A stretch of DNA of 64,000 bases from Lucinisca nassula (Eukaryota; Mollusca; Bivalvia; Lucinida; Lucinidae): the NCBI GenBank assembly GCA_963580285.1, contig OY757017.1, forward strand, positions 12,722,538-12,786,537, given 5' to 3'. The position numbers and the translations under genes are program-made. The notes under the pieces are model-generated. The model worked only from the letters and a program-made list of their open reading frames with translations. It made no database searches and had not been told where the DNA came from. Positions 30,412 to 41,445 of this stretch are shown here, one piece after another (within the stretch, counting starts at the first letter, position 1; each line of letters opens with the position of its first letter).

Positions 30412-32742
30412 ACAAGAGGGCCCTGGTTCGCTCACCTGATCCAATGTATAACAAGTGGGCCCCGGGCAGGGTCAATTTTGGCCCCAGGGCTATAATTTGA
30501 ACAATTTTGGTAGAGGTCCACAAGATGAAGCTTCATATCGAATATTAAAGACCTGGGCTTTCTGGTTTCAGAGAAGAAGATTTTAAAGGTTTACCCTGCA
30601 TATAGAAGTCTATGTAAAACAAGATTTTCCCTATATAAGTCTATGTTAAACCAAAGGGCCACGGAGCAGGGGCATTTTTGGCCCCAGGGCTATAATTTGA
30701 ACAATCTTGGTAGAGGTCCCCTAGCTGAAGCTTCATAACAAATATCAAAGACCTAAGCCTTGTGTTTCAGAGAAGATGATTTTTAAAGATTTTCCCTATA
30801 TAAGTCTATGTAAAACCAAAGGGCCACATGGCGGAGTCATTTTTGGTCTCAGGGCTATAATTTGAACAATCTTTATAGAGGTCCACTAGCTGAAGCTTCA
30901 TAACAAATATCGAAGACCTAAGCCTTGTGGTTTCAAAGAAGAAGATTTTTCAAGATTTTCCCTATATACGTCTATGTAAAACCAAAGGGCCCCGGAGCGG
31001 GGGCATTTTTGGCCCCAGGGCTATAATTTGAACAATCTTGGTAGAGGTCCACAAGATGAAGCTTCATACCAAATATCAAAGACCTGGGCCTTGCAGTTCC
31101 AGAGAAGAACATTTTTCCGGATTTTCCCTATATAAACCTATGTAAAACAAAAGGGCCCTGGTGCGGATGCATTTTTGGCCCCAGCAATATAATTTGAATA
31201 ATCTTGGTAGGGGTCCACTAGATGAAGCTTCATACCAAATATCAAAGACCTGGGCCTTGCGATTTCAGAGAAGAAGATTTTTCAAGATTTTCCCTATATA
31301 AGCCCATGTAAAACCTAAGGGACCCAGGGTGGGGGCATTTTTAGCTCCAGCACTATAATTTGAACAATCTTGGTAGGGGTCCACTAGATGAAGTTTCATA
31401 CCAAATATCAAAGACCTGGGCCTTGCGGTTTCAGAGAAGAAGATTTTTAAAGATTTTCCCGATATAAGCCAATGTAAAACCAAAGGGCCCCGTGGCGGGG
31501 GCATTTTTTGTCCCAGCACTAAAATTTGAACAATCTTGGTAGGGGTCCACTAGATGAAGCTTCATACCAAATATCAAAGTCCTGGGCCTTGTGATTTCAG
31601 AGAAGAAGATTTTTCAAGATTTTCCCTATATAAGCCCATGTAAAACCAAAGGGCCCCCGTGCGGGGGCATTTTTAGATCCAGCACTATAATTTGAACACT
31701 CTTGGTAGGGGTCCACTAGATAAAGCTTCATACCAAATATCAAAGACCTGGGCCTTGCGGTTTCAGAGAAGAAGATTTTTAAAGAGTTTCCCTATAAAAG
31801 CCCATGTAAAACCAAAGGGCCCCCATGCGGGGGCATTTTTGGCCCCAGCACTATAATTTGAACAATCTTGGTAGGGGTCCACTAGATGAAGCTTCATACC
31901 AAATATCAAAGACCTGGGCCTTGCGGTTTCAGAGAGGAAGATTTTTCAAGATTTTCCCTATATAGCCCTAGTAAAACCAAAAGGCCCCCGTGCGGGGGCA
32001 TTTTTAGCTCCAGCACTATAATTTGAACAATCTTGGTAGGGGTCCACTAGATGAAGCTTCATACCAAATATCAAAGACCTGGGCCTTGCGGTTTCAGAGA
32101 AGAAGATTTTTAAAGATTTTCCCTATATAAGCCCATGTAAAACCAAAGGGCCCCCGTGCGGGGGCATTTTTGGCCCCAGAAACTATAATTTGAACAATCT
32201 TGATAGAGGTCCACTAGATGAAGCTTCATACCAAATATCAAAGACCTGGGCCTTGCGGTTTCAGAGAAGAAGATTTTTTAAGATTGCGGTGAAAAAAATC
32301 TATTTTTGGCTACTGTGACCTATATGTGCAACGGACCGGAACCATTTGAACAACTTTGAAAGGGGACCACCTAAGGATCATTCCTGTGAAGTTTGGTCAA
32401 AATACGATCAGTGGTTTAGGAGATGTCGTTTGAAGAAAAGTTTACGGACGCACGCACGGACGTCTTTACGGATGTATACTTGTGTGTCTTCATCCCTACA
32501 AAGTACCCTTGTGTGTCTTAATTCCAGGAAATTTCTTGGAATTTCTTGGAAAAAAAAAGAGACACAAGTAACTATTTTTAGACACACAAAACACTGACGG
32601 AATAAATCGCATTGAGTTCAATGGAAGTGTCCAAACTTTTTAAACACACAAGTATACATCTGTTCCTGCGCACGCACGGACGCACGACGGACAAAAAGTG
32701 ATCCCAAAAGCTCACCTTGTCACTACGTGACAGGTGAGCTAA
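30412..32742. mobile_element. Tandem-repeat element family C, copy 1
   Basis: Starts AACAAGAGGGCCC with GCTCACCTGATCC inside, then about eleven units of 165-170 bases (GGGGCATTTTTGGCCCCAG, CTAGATGAAGCTTCATACCA), a closing unit with GGACCGGAACCATTTGAACA, the tract ACGGACGCACGCACGGACG, and the end GACAGGTGAGCT, complementary to the 5' GCTCACCTG. A small transposon lies inside (32472-32668). Copy 2 is at 51384-52540. Confidence 0.85.
32472..32668. mobile_element. GTATACTTGTGTGTC MITE inside family C
   Basis: Left end GATGTATACTTGTGTGTCTT and right AACACACAAGTATACATC are inverse; the insertion splits the ACGG-type tract. Confidence 0.75.
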
Positions 32743-32826
32743 AAAAGTGCGGACTAACCCACAAACCCACAAACAAACAAACAGACAGTGCAAAAACTAA
32801 TATGCCCTCCTACTGGGGCATAAAAA
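32743..32826. repeat. TATGCCCC module, right arm
   Basis: AAGTGCGGACTAACCCACAA to ATGCCCTCCTACTGGGGCAT; see 25112 and 29326. Confidence 0.6.
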
Positions 32827-33109
32827 TTACTTTTAAGGCAACCGGCAGACGGCAAAGCAGATGACATTTGTCGTGACTGGTGTCTTATGGGGTAATATTT
32901 ATTTACATTTACCTAACATACATGTAAGTTAACCATACAAGATAAAAATGTGTCTTCAGTCATGTATGCAGCAAAGACTCAGATCAGCCTGGATACCATC
33001 ATAATTAGACTGCTGTCTGCACTGTCTACAGAAGGGTACCCACTCTTCAGGGCTTGGAGAAATAGATCAGGCTGCTTCCACATTGAGCCTTATCCAACAA
33101 AACTTTTGA

Positions 33110-33330
33110 GTACTGGTAAACTGCTTCGAAAGTCTAAGCCTGCCCAAAAAAGTGACGTGAGTAATTTGAACTGTCCCTGAAACCCTAAAGGAGTTTCTTT
33201 GGGCGGTGGGGCTTGAGGTGTCATTTCATCTTAATGTCAGGTAAAAGTCTCACAAAATCAAAGTTATTGTCTCCAAAATTACCTTAATATTGTTGACTGG
33301 GATGTGAAACCTCTATGCAAAGGCAATGGC
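33110..33330 (+). mobile_element. Old S1-like SINE, plus orientation
   Basis: TACTGGTAAACTGCTTCGAA, GTCTAAGCCTGCCC and CTCCAAAATTACCTTAATAT are diverged versions of S1 words in the opposite orientation. Confidence 0.5.
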
Positions 33331-33398
33331 TATTCTTGAAAGTAAGATCTGACAAAAACATATAATCATAAAAAGCATAATGGTTGAAATGTATTTAA

Positions 33399-33653
33399 CC
33401 CTTATCCTGCTGAATAAGACAGCCCCTACTTTTGCAAACAATGTAGATCCAGATCAGATGGCTTCTGAAGAAGCCATCTGATCAGGATCTACACTGTTTG
33501 TCATTCAATATGTGAGTTTAAATAAATATATTATTATGTCATTAGTGAAAACGTGTCACTGACTCATTTTTTTGCGCTAACGCAAATGCTGCAAATTGAT
33601 TGGTTGATAGTCAGAAATGTGTGGCAAAATTAATCAACTCAGCAGGGTAAGTG
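33399..33653. mobile_element. TTAA-type MITE with internal hairpin
   Basis: TTAA at 33395-33398 and 33654-33657; ends CCCTTATCCTGCTGAATA and CAACTCAGCAGGGTAAGTG. Hairpin at 33434-33500. It ends only 11 bases from a METTL9 splice donor. Confidence 0.85.
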
Positions 33654-33668
33654 TTAATGAAAACTTAC

Positions 33669-33805
33669 ATAGCTGTGGTTGTCTTGTCTGTGCTGTTCAT
33701 CAGTGAGTAAACGCTGATAAATTGTTCTGGCCAGTGAGGACCGCCCCACATAAGAATTCATCATCCTGGTGCCACTTGCATTTGGAATTAATAAAATGAT
33801 GCACA
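33669..33805 (-). CDS. METTL9: METTL9 N-proximal exon
   Basis: Acceptor TTCATTTGCAG before 33805 and donor GTAAGT after 33669. 137 bases encode CIILLIPNASGTRMM then NSYVGRSSLARTIYQRLL and TDEQHRQDNHSY, which joins in frame to WYFINRQ. The N-terminal residues are hydrophobic and probably continue the signal or leader segment of the missing first exon; the start codon is not in this exon unless the two ATGs inside it are used, which would drop the leader. Confidence 0.85.
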
Positions 33806-33924
33806 CTGCAAATGAACAAACAACCACATAACGAAAACAAGCCTATATAATTACATTGTAAATTTCACCACCGAAAAATGGAAATTTTCTGATGAAAACT
33901 TTCAATATTTTTCTTATTTCTTCT

Positions 33925-34002
33925 CAAAACATAGATTGTGGATACTCATTAGAACCGCCTCAATGAGGCGGTTCTAATGAGTCCCCACAATCTATGTTTT
34001 TG
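33925..34002. repeat. CATTAGAACCGCCTCA hairpin
   Basis: CAAAACATAGATTGTGG...CCACAATCTATGTTTTG with perfect core GAACCGCCTCA / TGAGGCGGTTC. Confidence 0.8.
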
Positions 34003-34216
34003 AGCAGAAATAAGAAAAAATAATGTTTATCCCTGCAAACCCCAGTTTTACTATATAAAAGTGGGGTTTAAGGGGGTCAAAATTTATATAGGATTGTTTT
34101 CGTGATAAGTAAATAAGGTTTGTCATTTGAAGATGTAAGCGTTTAAATAAATCAGTTACATGTACGTGATAAGTACAAAAATAAATGAAGGATGTCAAAG
34201 AAAAAAGGAAATTGGC

Positions 34217-34755
34217 AGCATTAGCCCTTTTTGCACCAAATGGAATTTTCTTCCTTATATATAGCAGGAGTCCATTTCAAAATTTAGGGGTGTCAGGTTG
34301 TGTTTTCTTCCAAATTATAAGGAAAATGGCTGAACTTTTTGCAAACAGTGGAGGCCCTGATTAGACACCACAGAACGTGGCGTCTGATCTGGGCCTGCAC
34401 TGTTTGCCAAATACCCGTTTTGGGGTCTCTAGTACTAAATGGGTTTTGTTTGTTTGATTTGATGTTTAACGTCCCCGTCAACACTGTAAAGGTCATTTTG
34501 GAGACATTGCTTCCAATTTTGTGGGACTTTTACCCGACATTGAAATGAAATGACATCTCAAGCCCTGTCGCCCAATGAAACCAATAGGGTTTTTTAGAAT
34601 GGACGGTCCGCCTCGCACCGCTGTTCCTGGACAGGCTTAGCTCCTCTTAGCGGTTTACCAGTACTAGTGTGCGGGTCGGATTCAGCTCTGCGTGGAAGCA
34701 TCATGCAGCCCATATATTTCTTCAAGCCCCCATGGGCGGGGGCTGACTAAATGGG
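34217..34755. mobile_element. TTAA-type MITE (CCCTTTTTGCACC) split by S1 SINE
   Basis: Left part to 34445 has the hairpin at 34341-34407 (ACACCACAGAACGTGGCGT centre). The S1 SINE follows, and then the end AAATGGGTTAA at 34749-34759. The SINE duplicated ACTAAATGGGTT. Confidence 0.8.
34446..34745 (-). mobile_element. SINE-like element S1 with 12-bp target duplication
   Basis: ACTAAATGGGTT flanks both sides (34434-34445 and 34746-34757). The 300-bp element is the best full-length S1 copy and defines its ends: TTGTTTGTTTGATTTGATGT tail at left and GCCCCCATGGGCGGGGGCTG head at right. Confidence 0.85.
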
Positions 34756-34902
34756 TTAATATAATTTCAATTAGATCACACCCATGCACGCATATAAGCT
34801 TGCAATATATCGCTTAATTCACATGAGTATAATTTTATATTACGACAACAAGAGTTCGGAGAATAACAAGCGGGAATTTTGATTATTTATCTTATTTCAA
34901 GT

Positions 34903-34977
34903 CTAAATACAGGTTGAGAGTACTCGTTAGAACGGCCTCATTGAGGTTGTTCTAATGAGTACCTACAATATATGTTT
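34903..34977. repeat. CATTAGAACCGCCTCA hairpin
   Basis: TACAGGTTGAGAGTACTCGT and inverse with several mismatches. A truncated left arm of another copy ends abruptly at about 35575. Confidence 0.7.
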
Positions 34978-35359
34978 TTTGAGTATGAAATAAGGAAAAT
35001 GATATATACCACTGTAAACCCCAATTTTCTGTATAACGGTATAGAGTGGGGTAAAGTGAGGTGTTAATACACAGCATCACTATAACACGTCTATATAATT
35101 TTGACCCCCGTTAACCCCCTTTTTATGTAGTAGGGGTATAAATTATATTATCATATGACGCCGCGTCTGAGAGTGTAGTAACGCCATGTAATATTTTCGA
35201 TAATCCACTAGTGGATTAAGTATGCAAATTAGTTAGATACGTCCCGTAACGTTACATGTACGACGTCCTTAACGACGTCGCGTTAATTAATGGCGGAATA
35301 ATGACATTTTTGTAAACAATCGTGAATAAAATACGTTTTAAATGTCATATGATAAATAG

Positions 35360-35508
35360 AATCTTGCATTCGTGCTCATGACTGTATTATTGAATTTATT
35401 AAACTCGTTGAGGAAAAGGGATAAAATGCTCGGCAAAGCCTTGCATTTTATCCCTTTTCCTCAACTCGTTTAATAAATTCAATAATACAAGAGCACTCAT
35501 GTAAGATC
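35360..35508. repeat. Longest hairpin in the window, arms over 50 bases
   Basis: Arms run from ATCTTGCATTCGTGCTCATG to ATAAAATGC and back from GCATTTTATCCC to CATGTAAGAT around TCGGCAAAGCCTT. The inner 45 bases are almost perfectly complementary. Confidence 0.75.
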
Positions 35509-35651
35509 CTCTATTTATTTTTCTTATTTCTATTCTAAAACAGATTGTGGGTACTAGTTAGAACCGCCTCAATGCTACTGACCCTATAGTTTTCACTAAG
35601 CAATCAGGTTAAACTGCACTTAAATTCAAGGTGCCATGTACTATTTGAGCC

Positions 35652-35883
35652 CCGCCAAGCGAATTTGTGTCTTCGAGCATCCCGTCATGACAAATTTTAA
35701 CTGCGCATGCCCAACCATTCAGAGAGGCCAGGGATATGGCTTTCTGTCTGAAGGTTCCTCTTGATTCACTGCTTGTATGAGCGAGCAGCGAAGGTTCTGG
35801 CGAGACTGCGCGGATGCGCAGGCTCGCCTGAACCTTCGCTACTCGCATAGGCGATAAGTACCAAAATCGCTTGACGGGGCCCA
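35652..35883. mobile_element. GCCCCGCCAAGCGAATTT inverted-repeat MITE
   Basis: Left GCCCCGCCAAGCGAATTT and right AAATCGCTTGACGGGGC; central hairpin GCGAAGGTTCTGGCGAG / CTCGCCTGAACCTTCGC. An open frame on the minus strand here is a by-product of the palindrome. Confidence 0.75.
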
Positions 35884-35907
35884 TTTAATAAACAGAGCAC
35901 AATGAGA

Positions 35908-36528
35908 ACAAGAGGCTCAATGAGCCTAAACCGCTCACCTGTGGAACTTCAGTTTTAACAATTCACAGACTTGGCTACTAAATCTGCTAATAGAATCCAG
36001 CCCATTGACCCTTACAGGATATAAGTCATCATTATTGCATTGCATTCCAAGTTTGAGACTTCTAGCTTCTATAGTTCCTGAGAAATCTTTGACGAAAATT
36101 TAACATTGGTCAAAATGGAGAGAAAGAAGAATGAAAGAACAGATGAAAAAATAAGCTGAGAAAGCCCAATGTCTCTTACACAAAATAAGTCATCATTATT
36201 CTATTGAATACCAAATTTGATGCTTCTAGCTTTTATAGTTCCTGAGAATTCTTTGATTAAAAATTTAACATTGGTCTATTATCTCTATATGGAGAGAAAG
36301 AAGAATGAAGGAACAAATGAACCAGACTAGCTCCAAAACCTAAAGCAGCCTTTCCCCTTGCCCAATGGTGCTACACATAAAATTTAAACAAGATTGATCG
36401 ACTGCCTTCTGAGATATGCTTCATTGAAAGTGTGGACGACGGATGGACGGACGACAGACGACAGACTCCGGAGCCTTGGTATACTATCAGCTCACTGGAG
36501 CCTTTGGCTCAGGTGAGCTAAAAATTCA
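35908..36528. mobile_element. Tandem-repeat element family D, copy 1
   Basis: Starts AACAAGAGGCTCAATGAGCC, with CCGCTCACCTG inside, two diverged units with AAGTCATCATTATT, a GACGGATGGACGGACGAC tract and the end GGCTCAGGTGAGCT. Nearly identical to 36708-37318. Confidence 0.85.
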
Positions 36529-37318
36529 AGTCGCTATTTCTGTCACAACATTTTCCCTACGTTAAGTCTATGGACAAATTTTTTTGTCTCTCAAGGTCAC
36601 GTAACTCCGAGGTCAATATTCCGATTCGGCCCAAAATCGAACTTAACCGAGATTTTATGCCTGTCCTCGTTACCTGCAAGTTTGAAGCTGATATGAATAA
36701 AAACAAGAGGCTCAATGAGCCTAAACCGCTCACCTGAGGAACTTAAGTTTTAACAATTCACAGACTTGACTACTAAATCTGCTAATAGAATCCAGCCCAT
36801 TGACCCTAACAGGATATAAGTCATCATTATTGCATTGCATTCCAAGTTTGAGACTTCTAGCTTCTATAGTTCCTGAGAAATCTTTGACGAAAATTTAACA
36901 TTGGTCAAAATGGAGAGAAAGAAGAATGAAAGAACAGATGAACAAATAAGCTGAGAAAGCCCAATGTCTCTTACACAAAATAAGTCATCATTATTCTATT
37001 GAATACCAAATTTGATGCTTCTAGCTTTTATAGTTCCTGAGAAATCTTTGATTAAAAATTTAACATTGGTCTATTATCTCTATATGGAGAGAAAGAAGAA
37101 TGAAGGAACAAATGAACCAGACTAGCTCCAAAACCTAATGGAGCCTTTCCCCTTGCCCAATGGTGCTACACATAAAATTTAAACAAGATTGGTCGACTGC
37201 CTTCTGAGATATGCTTCATTGAAAGTGTGGACGACGGATGGACGGACGACAGACGACGGACTCCGGAGCCTTGGTATACTATCAGCTCACTGGAGCCTTT
37301 GGCTCAGGTGAGCTAAAA
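36529..37318. mobile_element. Unit of array E followed by family D, copy 2
   Basis: 36529-36707 is one E unit (CCGATTCGGCCCAAAATCGA, CTCGTTACCTGCAAGTTTGA). It runs directly into the second D copy, which ends again at an E unit. The pair (D plus E unit) reads as a recent tandem duplication of about 800 bp. Confidence 0.8.
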
Positions 37319-39000
37319 ATTCAAGTTGCTATTTCTGTCACAACATTTTCCCTACGTTAAGTATATGGGCAAATTTTTTTGTCTCTCAAGGTCACGTAAC
37401 TCCGAGGTCAATATTCCGATTCGGCCCAAAATCGAACTTAACCGAGATTTTATGCCCGTCCTCGTTACCTGCAAGTTTGAAGCTGATATGAATAAAATAA
37501 AGTTGCTATCGTGGTCACAACGTATTTTTTTTATGCTCAAGGGCAGGTAACTCCAAGGCAAATATTCCGATTCGGCCCAAAATCGAACTTAACCGAGATT
37601 TTATGTCTGTCCTCGTTACCTGCAAGTTTGAAGCTGATCTGAAAAAAATTCAAGTCGCTATTGTAGTCGCAACATTTTCCCTAATTAAGTCTATGGGCAA
37701 ATGTTTTGTCGCTCAAGGTCATGTAACTCCGAGGTCAATATTCCGATTCGGCCCAAAATTGAACTTAACCGAGATTTTATGCCTGTCCTCGTTACCTGCA
37801 AGTTTAAAGCTGATATGAATAAAAATAAAGTTGCTATCTTGGTCACAACGTATTTTTTTATGCTCAAGGGCAGGTAACTCCAAGGCAAATATTCCGATTC
37901 GGCCCAAAATGGAACTTAACCGAGATTTTGTCTGTCCTCGTTACCTGCAAGTTTGAAGCTGATCTGAAAAAAAATTCAAGTCGCTATTGTAGTCGCAACA
38001 TTTTCCCTAATTAAGTCTATGGGCAAATTTTTTGTCGCTCAAGGTCATGTAACTCCGAGGTCAATATTCCAATTCGGCCCAAAATTGAACTTAACCGAGA
38101 TTTTATGCCTGTCCTCATTACCTGCAAGTTTGAAGCTGATATGAATAAAAATAAAGTTGCTATCGTGGTCACAACATATTTTTTTATGCTCAAGGGCAGG
38201 TAACCTGCAAGTTTGAAGCTGATCTGAAAAAAATTCAAGTCGCTATCGTAGTCACAACATTTTTCCTATGTAAAGTCTATGGGCAAATTTTTTGGCGCTC
38301 AAGGTCATGTAACTCCGAGGTCAATATTCCGATTCGAACTTAACTGAGATTTTATGCCTGTCCACGTTACCTGCAAGTTTGAAGCTGGCCATCGTGGTCA
38401 CAACGTATTTTTTTATGCTCAAGGGCAGGTAACTCCAAGGCAAATAATCCGATTGGGCCCAAAATCTAACTTAACCAAGATTTTATGTCTGTCCTCGTTA
38501 CCTGCAAGTTTGAAGCTGATCTGAAAAAAATTCAAGTCGCTATCGTAGTCACAACATTTTCCCTATGTTAAGTCTATGGGCAAATATTTTGTCGCTCAAG
38601 GTCACGTAACTCCGAGGTCAATATTCCGATTTGGCCCAAAATCGAACTTAACCGGGATTTTATGCCTGTCCTCGTTACCTGCAAGTTTGAAGCTGATCTG
38701 AATAAAAATAAAGTTGCTATCGTGGTCACAACGTATGTTTTCATGCTCAAGGGCAGGTAACTCCAAGGCAAATAATCCGATTCGGCCCAAAATCGAACTT
38801 AACCGTGATTTTATGTCTGTCCTCGTTACCTGCAAGTTTGAAGCTGATCTGAAAAAAATTCAAGTCGCTATCGTAGTCACAACATTTTCCCTATGTTAAG
38901 TCTATGGGCAAATATTTTGTCGCTCAAGGTCACGTAACTCCGAAGTCAATATTCCGATTCTGCCCAAAATCGAACTTAACCGAGATTTTATGCCTGTCCT
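37319..39000. repeat. Tandem array E, about 178-bp units
   Basis: Around ten units alternate between two subtypes: one with GTCGCTCAAGGTCACGTAAC and one with TATGCTCAAGGGCAGGTAAC. Many short frames are open in this array on both strands, repeating the same peptide; they follow unit periodicity and are not genes. Confidence 0.85.
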
Positions 39001-40480
39001 TATTATCTGCAAGAATGTAGTCGATCAGAAAAAAATTGACGGAGCTAGAGTGATGACAAGCTTTTTCCTATGTTAAGTCTATGGGAGCTATATGTTGCCA
39101 TGGTAACCAGAGTTCCACTCAGATCTGCATGAAAACCTTATGCAGTCTTTCCACTTGCCCAATAATGTTACACATGAAATTTGATCAAAGTCGGCCAAGT
39201 AGTCTTCAAGATATACATTTTTGAAATTCACATTAACCCTTATGCAAAAATGCAAAAGGGCAGGTAACTCCTAAGTGTATGATCCGATTCTGCCAATTAT
39301 CGAACTTGACCGAGATTTCATGGCTGTGCTGGTTATCTGTAAGAATGAAGCCAATCCCAACAAAATTGAAGCAGCTACAGTGATGACAACATTTTCCCCA
39401 TGTTAAGTCGATAGGCAATTTTTCGGGCGCTCAAGGGGACGTAACTCTTGAGTGAATTATCTGATTCGGCCCAAAATCGAACTTGACCGAGATTTTATGC
39501 CTGTACTGGTTATCTGCAAGAATGAAGTCGATCAGAAAAAAATTGACGGAGCTAGAGTGATGACAAGCTTTTTCCTATGTGAAATCTATGGGAGCTAGAT
39601 GTTGCCATGGCAACCAGAGTTCCACTCAGATCTGCCTGAAAACCTAATGAAGCCTTTCCACTTGCCCAATAATGCGACACATGAAATTTGATCAAAGTTG
39701 GCCAAGTAGTCTTTAAGATATACATTTTTGAAATTCCCATTAACCCTAATGCAAAAACACACAAGGGCAGGTAACTCCTAAGTGAATGATCCGATTCTGC
39801 CAGTTATCGAACTTGACCGAGATTTCATGGCTGTGCTGGTTATCTGCAAGAATAAAGCCAATCTGAAAATAATTGAAGCAGCTACGGTGATGACAACGTT
39901 CTCCCCATGTTAAGTCAATAGGCAATTTTTTCAACGCTCAAGGGCACGTAGCTCCTGAGTGAATAATCCGATTCAGCCCAAAATCGAACTTGATCGAGAT
40001 TTCATGCCTGTCCTCGTTATCTGCAAAAATGAAGTCGATCAGAAAAAAATTGACGGAGCTAGAGTGATGACAAGCTTTTTCCTAACGCTCAAGGGCACGT
40101 AACTCCTGAGTGAATAATCCGATTCAGCCCAAAATCGAACTTGATCGAGATTTCATGCCTGTCCTCGTTATCTGCAAGAATGAAGACGATCAGAAAAAAT
40201 TGACGGAGCTAGAGTGATGACAAACTTTTTCCTATGTGAAGTCTATGGGAGCTATTTGTTGCCATGGCAACCAGAGTTCCAATCCGATCTGCCCGAAAAC
40301 AGTATGCAGCCTTTCCCCCTACCTGATAATGCTTCACATGAAATTTGATCAAGATTGGCCCACTGGTTCCGGAGATATACTTCTTTGAAAGTGTGGACGA
40401 CGACGGACGACGACGACGGACGACGGACGCCGGCTCGTGGTATACTAATACCTCACATGAGCCTTCCGCTCAGGTGAGCT
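39001..40480. mobile_element. Tandem-repeat segment F, copy 1, with ACGG tract and end
   Basis: Longer units with GACGGAGCTAGAGTGATGAC, GTTGCCATGGCAACCAGAGT and the E-like word CCGATTC(G/T)GCC. Ends with a GACGACGGACGACGACGACG tract and GCTCAGGTGAGCT. Much of it recurs at 43000-44315 at an offset of 3,999 bases. Confidence 0.85.
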
Positions 40481-41445
40481 AATAAAGTTGCTATCGTGGT
40501 CACAACGTATTTGTTTATGCTCAAGGGCAGGTAACTCCAATGCAAATATTCCGATTCGGCCCAAAATCGAACTTAACCGAGATTTTATGTCTGTCCTCGT
40601 TACCTGCAAGTTTGAAGCTGATCTGAAAAAAGTCAAGTCGCTATCGTAGTCGCAACATTTTCCCTAATTAAGTCTATGGGCAAATTTTTTGTCGCTCAAG
40701 GTCACGTAACTCAGAGGTCAATATTCCGATTCGGCCCAAAATTAAACTTAACCGAGATTTTATGCCTGTCCTCGTTACCTGCAAGTTTGAAGCTGATATG
40801 AATAAAAATAAAGTTGCTATCGTGGTCACAACGTATTTTTTATGCTCAAGGGCAGGTAACTCCAAGGCAAATAATCCGATTCGGCCCAAAATCGAACTTA
40901 ACCGAGATTTTATGTCTGTCCTCGTTACCTGCAAGTTTGAAGCTGATCTGAAAAAAATTCAAGTCGCTATCGTAGTCACAACATTTTCCCTATGTAAAGT
41001 CTATGGGCAAATTTTTTGTCGCTCAAGGTCATGTAACTCCGAGGTCAATATTCCGATTCGAACTTAACTGAGATTTTATGCCTGTCCACGTTACCTGCAA
41101 GTTTGAAGCTGATATGAATAAAAATAAAGTTGCTATCGTGGTCACAACATATTTTTTATGCTCAAGGGCAGGTAACTCCAAGGCAAATAATCTGATTCGG
41201 CCCAAAATCTAACTTAACCGAGATTTTATGTCTGTCCTCGTTACCTGCAAGTTTGAAGCTGATCTGAAAAAAATTCAAGTCGCTATCGTAGTCACAACAT
41301 TTTCCCTATGTTAAGTCAATGGGCAAATTTTTTGTCGCTCAAGGTCACGTAACTCCGAGGTCAATATTCCGATTCGGCCCAAAATCGAACTTAACCGGGA
41401 TTTTATGCCTGTCCTCGTTACCTGCAAGTTTGAAGCTGATCTGAA
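40481..41445. repeat. Tandem array E, continued
   Basis: About five and a half E units of both subtypes; the right end is interrupted in the word GATCTGAATAA by family A. Confidence 0.8.

Larger units (their letters stand above)
8941..33805 (-). other. METTL9: METTL9 gene (protein-L-histidine N-methyltransferase), first exon not seen
   Basis: Six coding exons on the minus strand, from 33.8 down to 8.9 kb, join in phase at consensus GT-AG sites and together encode about 311 residues, close to the roughly 318 of vertebrate METTL9. Visible hallmarks in order are WYFINRQKL, INGLLGRGSMFIFS, the SAM-binding LLDLGAGDG, SCLNLLDRCD-like GCLNLLDRCD, VVLPFKPYVEVG and FTRLPYLCEGDM near the C-terminus. 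METTL9 (DREV family) is known to methylate histidine in His-x-His motifs of proteins in the endomembrane system and mitochondria. The start codon and signal/leader exon lie upstream of 33805, beyond what I can recognise. All introns are filled with transposons; the smallest is about 2 kb. Confidence 0.9.

Noticed and set aside
27393..32300. Regularly spaced repeats that could suggest a CRISPR array
   Set aside because: Units are 130-175 bases without short identical repeats and unique spacers, and the setting is a eukaryotic genome.
35609..35884. A 91-codon minus-strand frame as the missing METTL9 first exon
   Set aside because: It spans an inverted-repeat MITE, has no hydrophobic leader and no donor in suitable phase.
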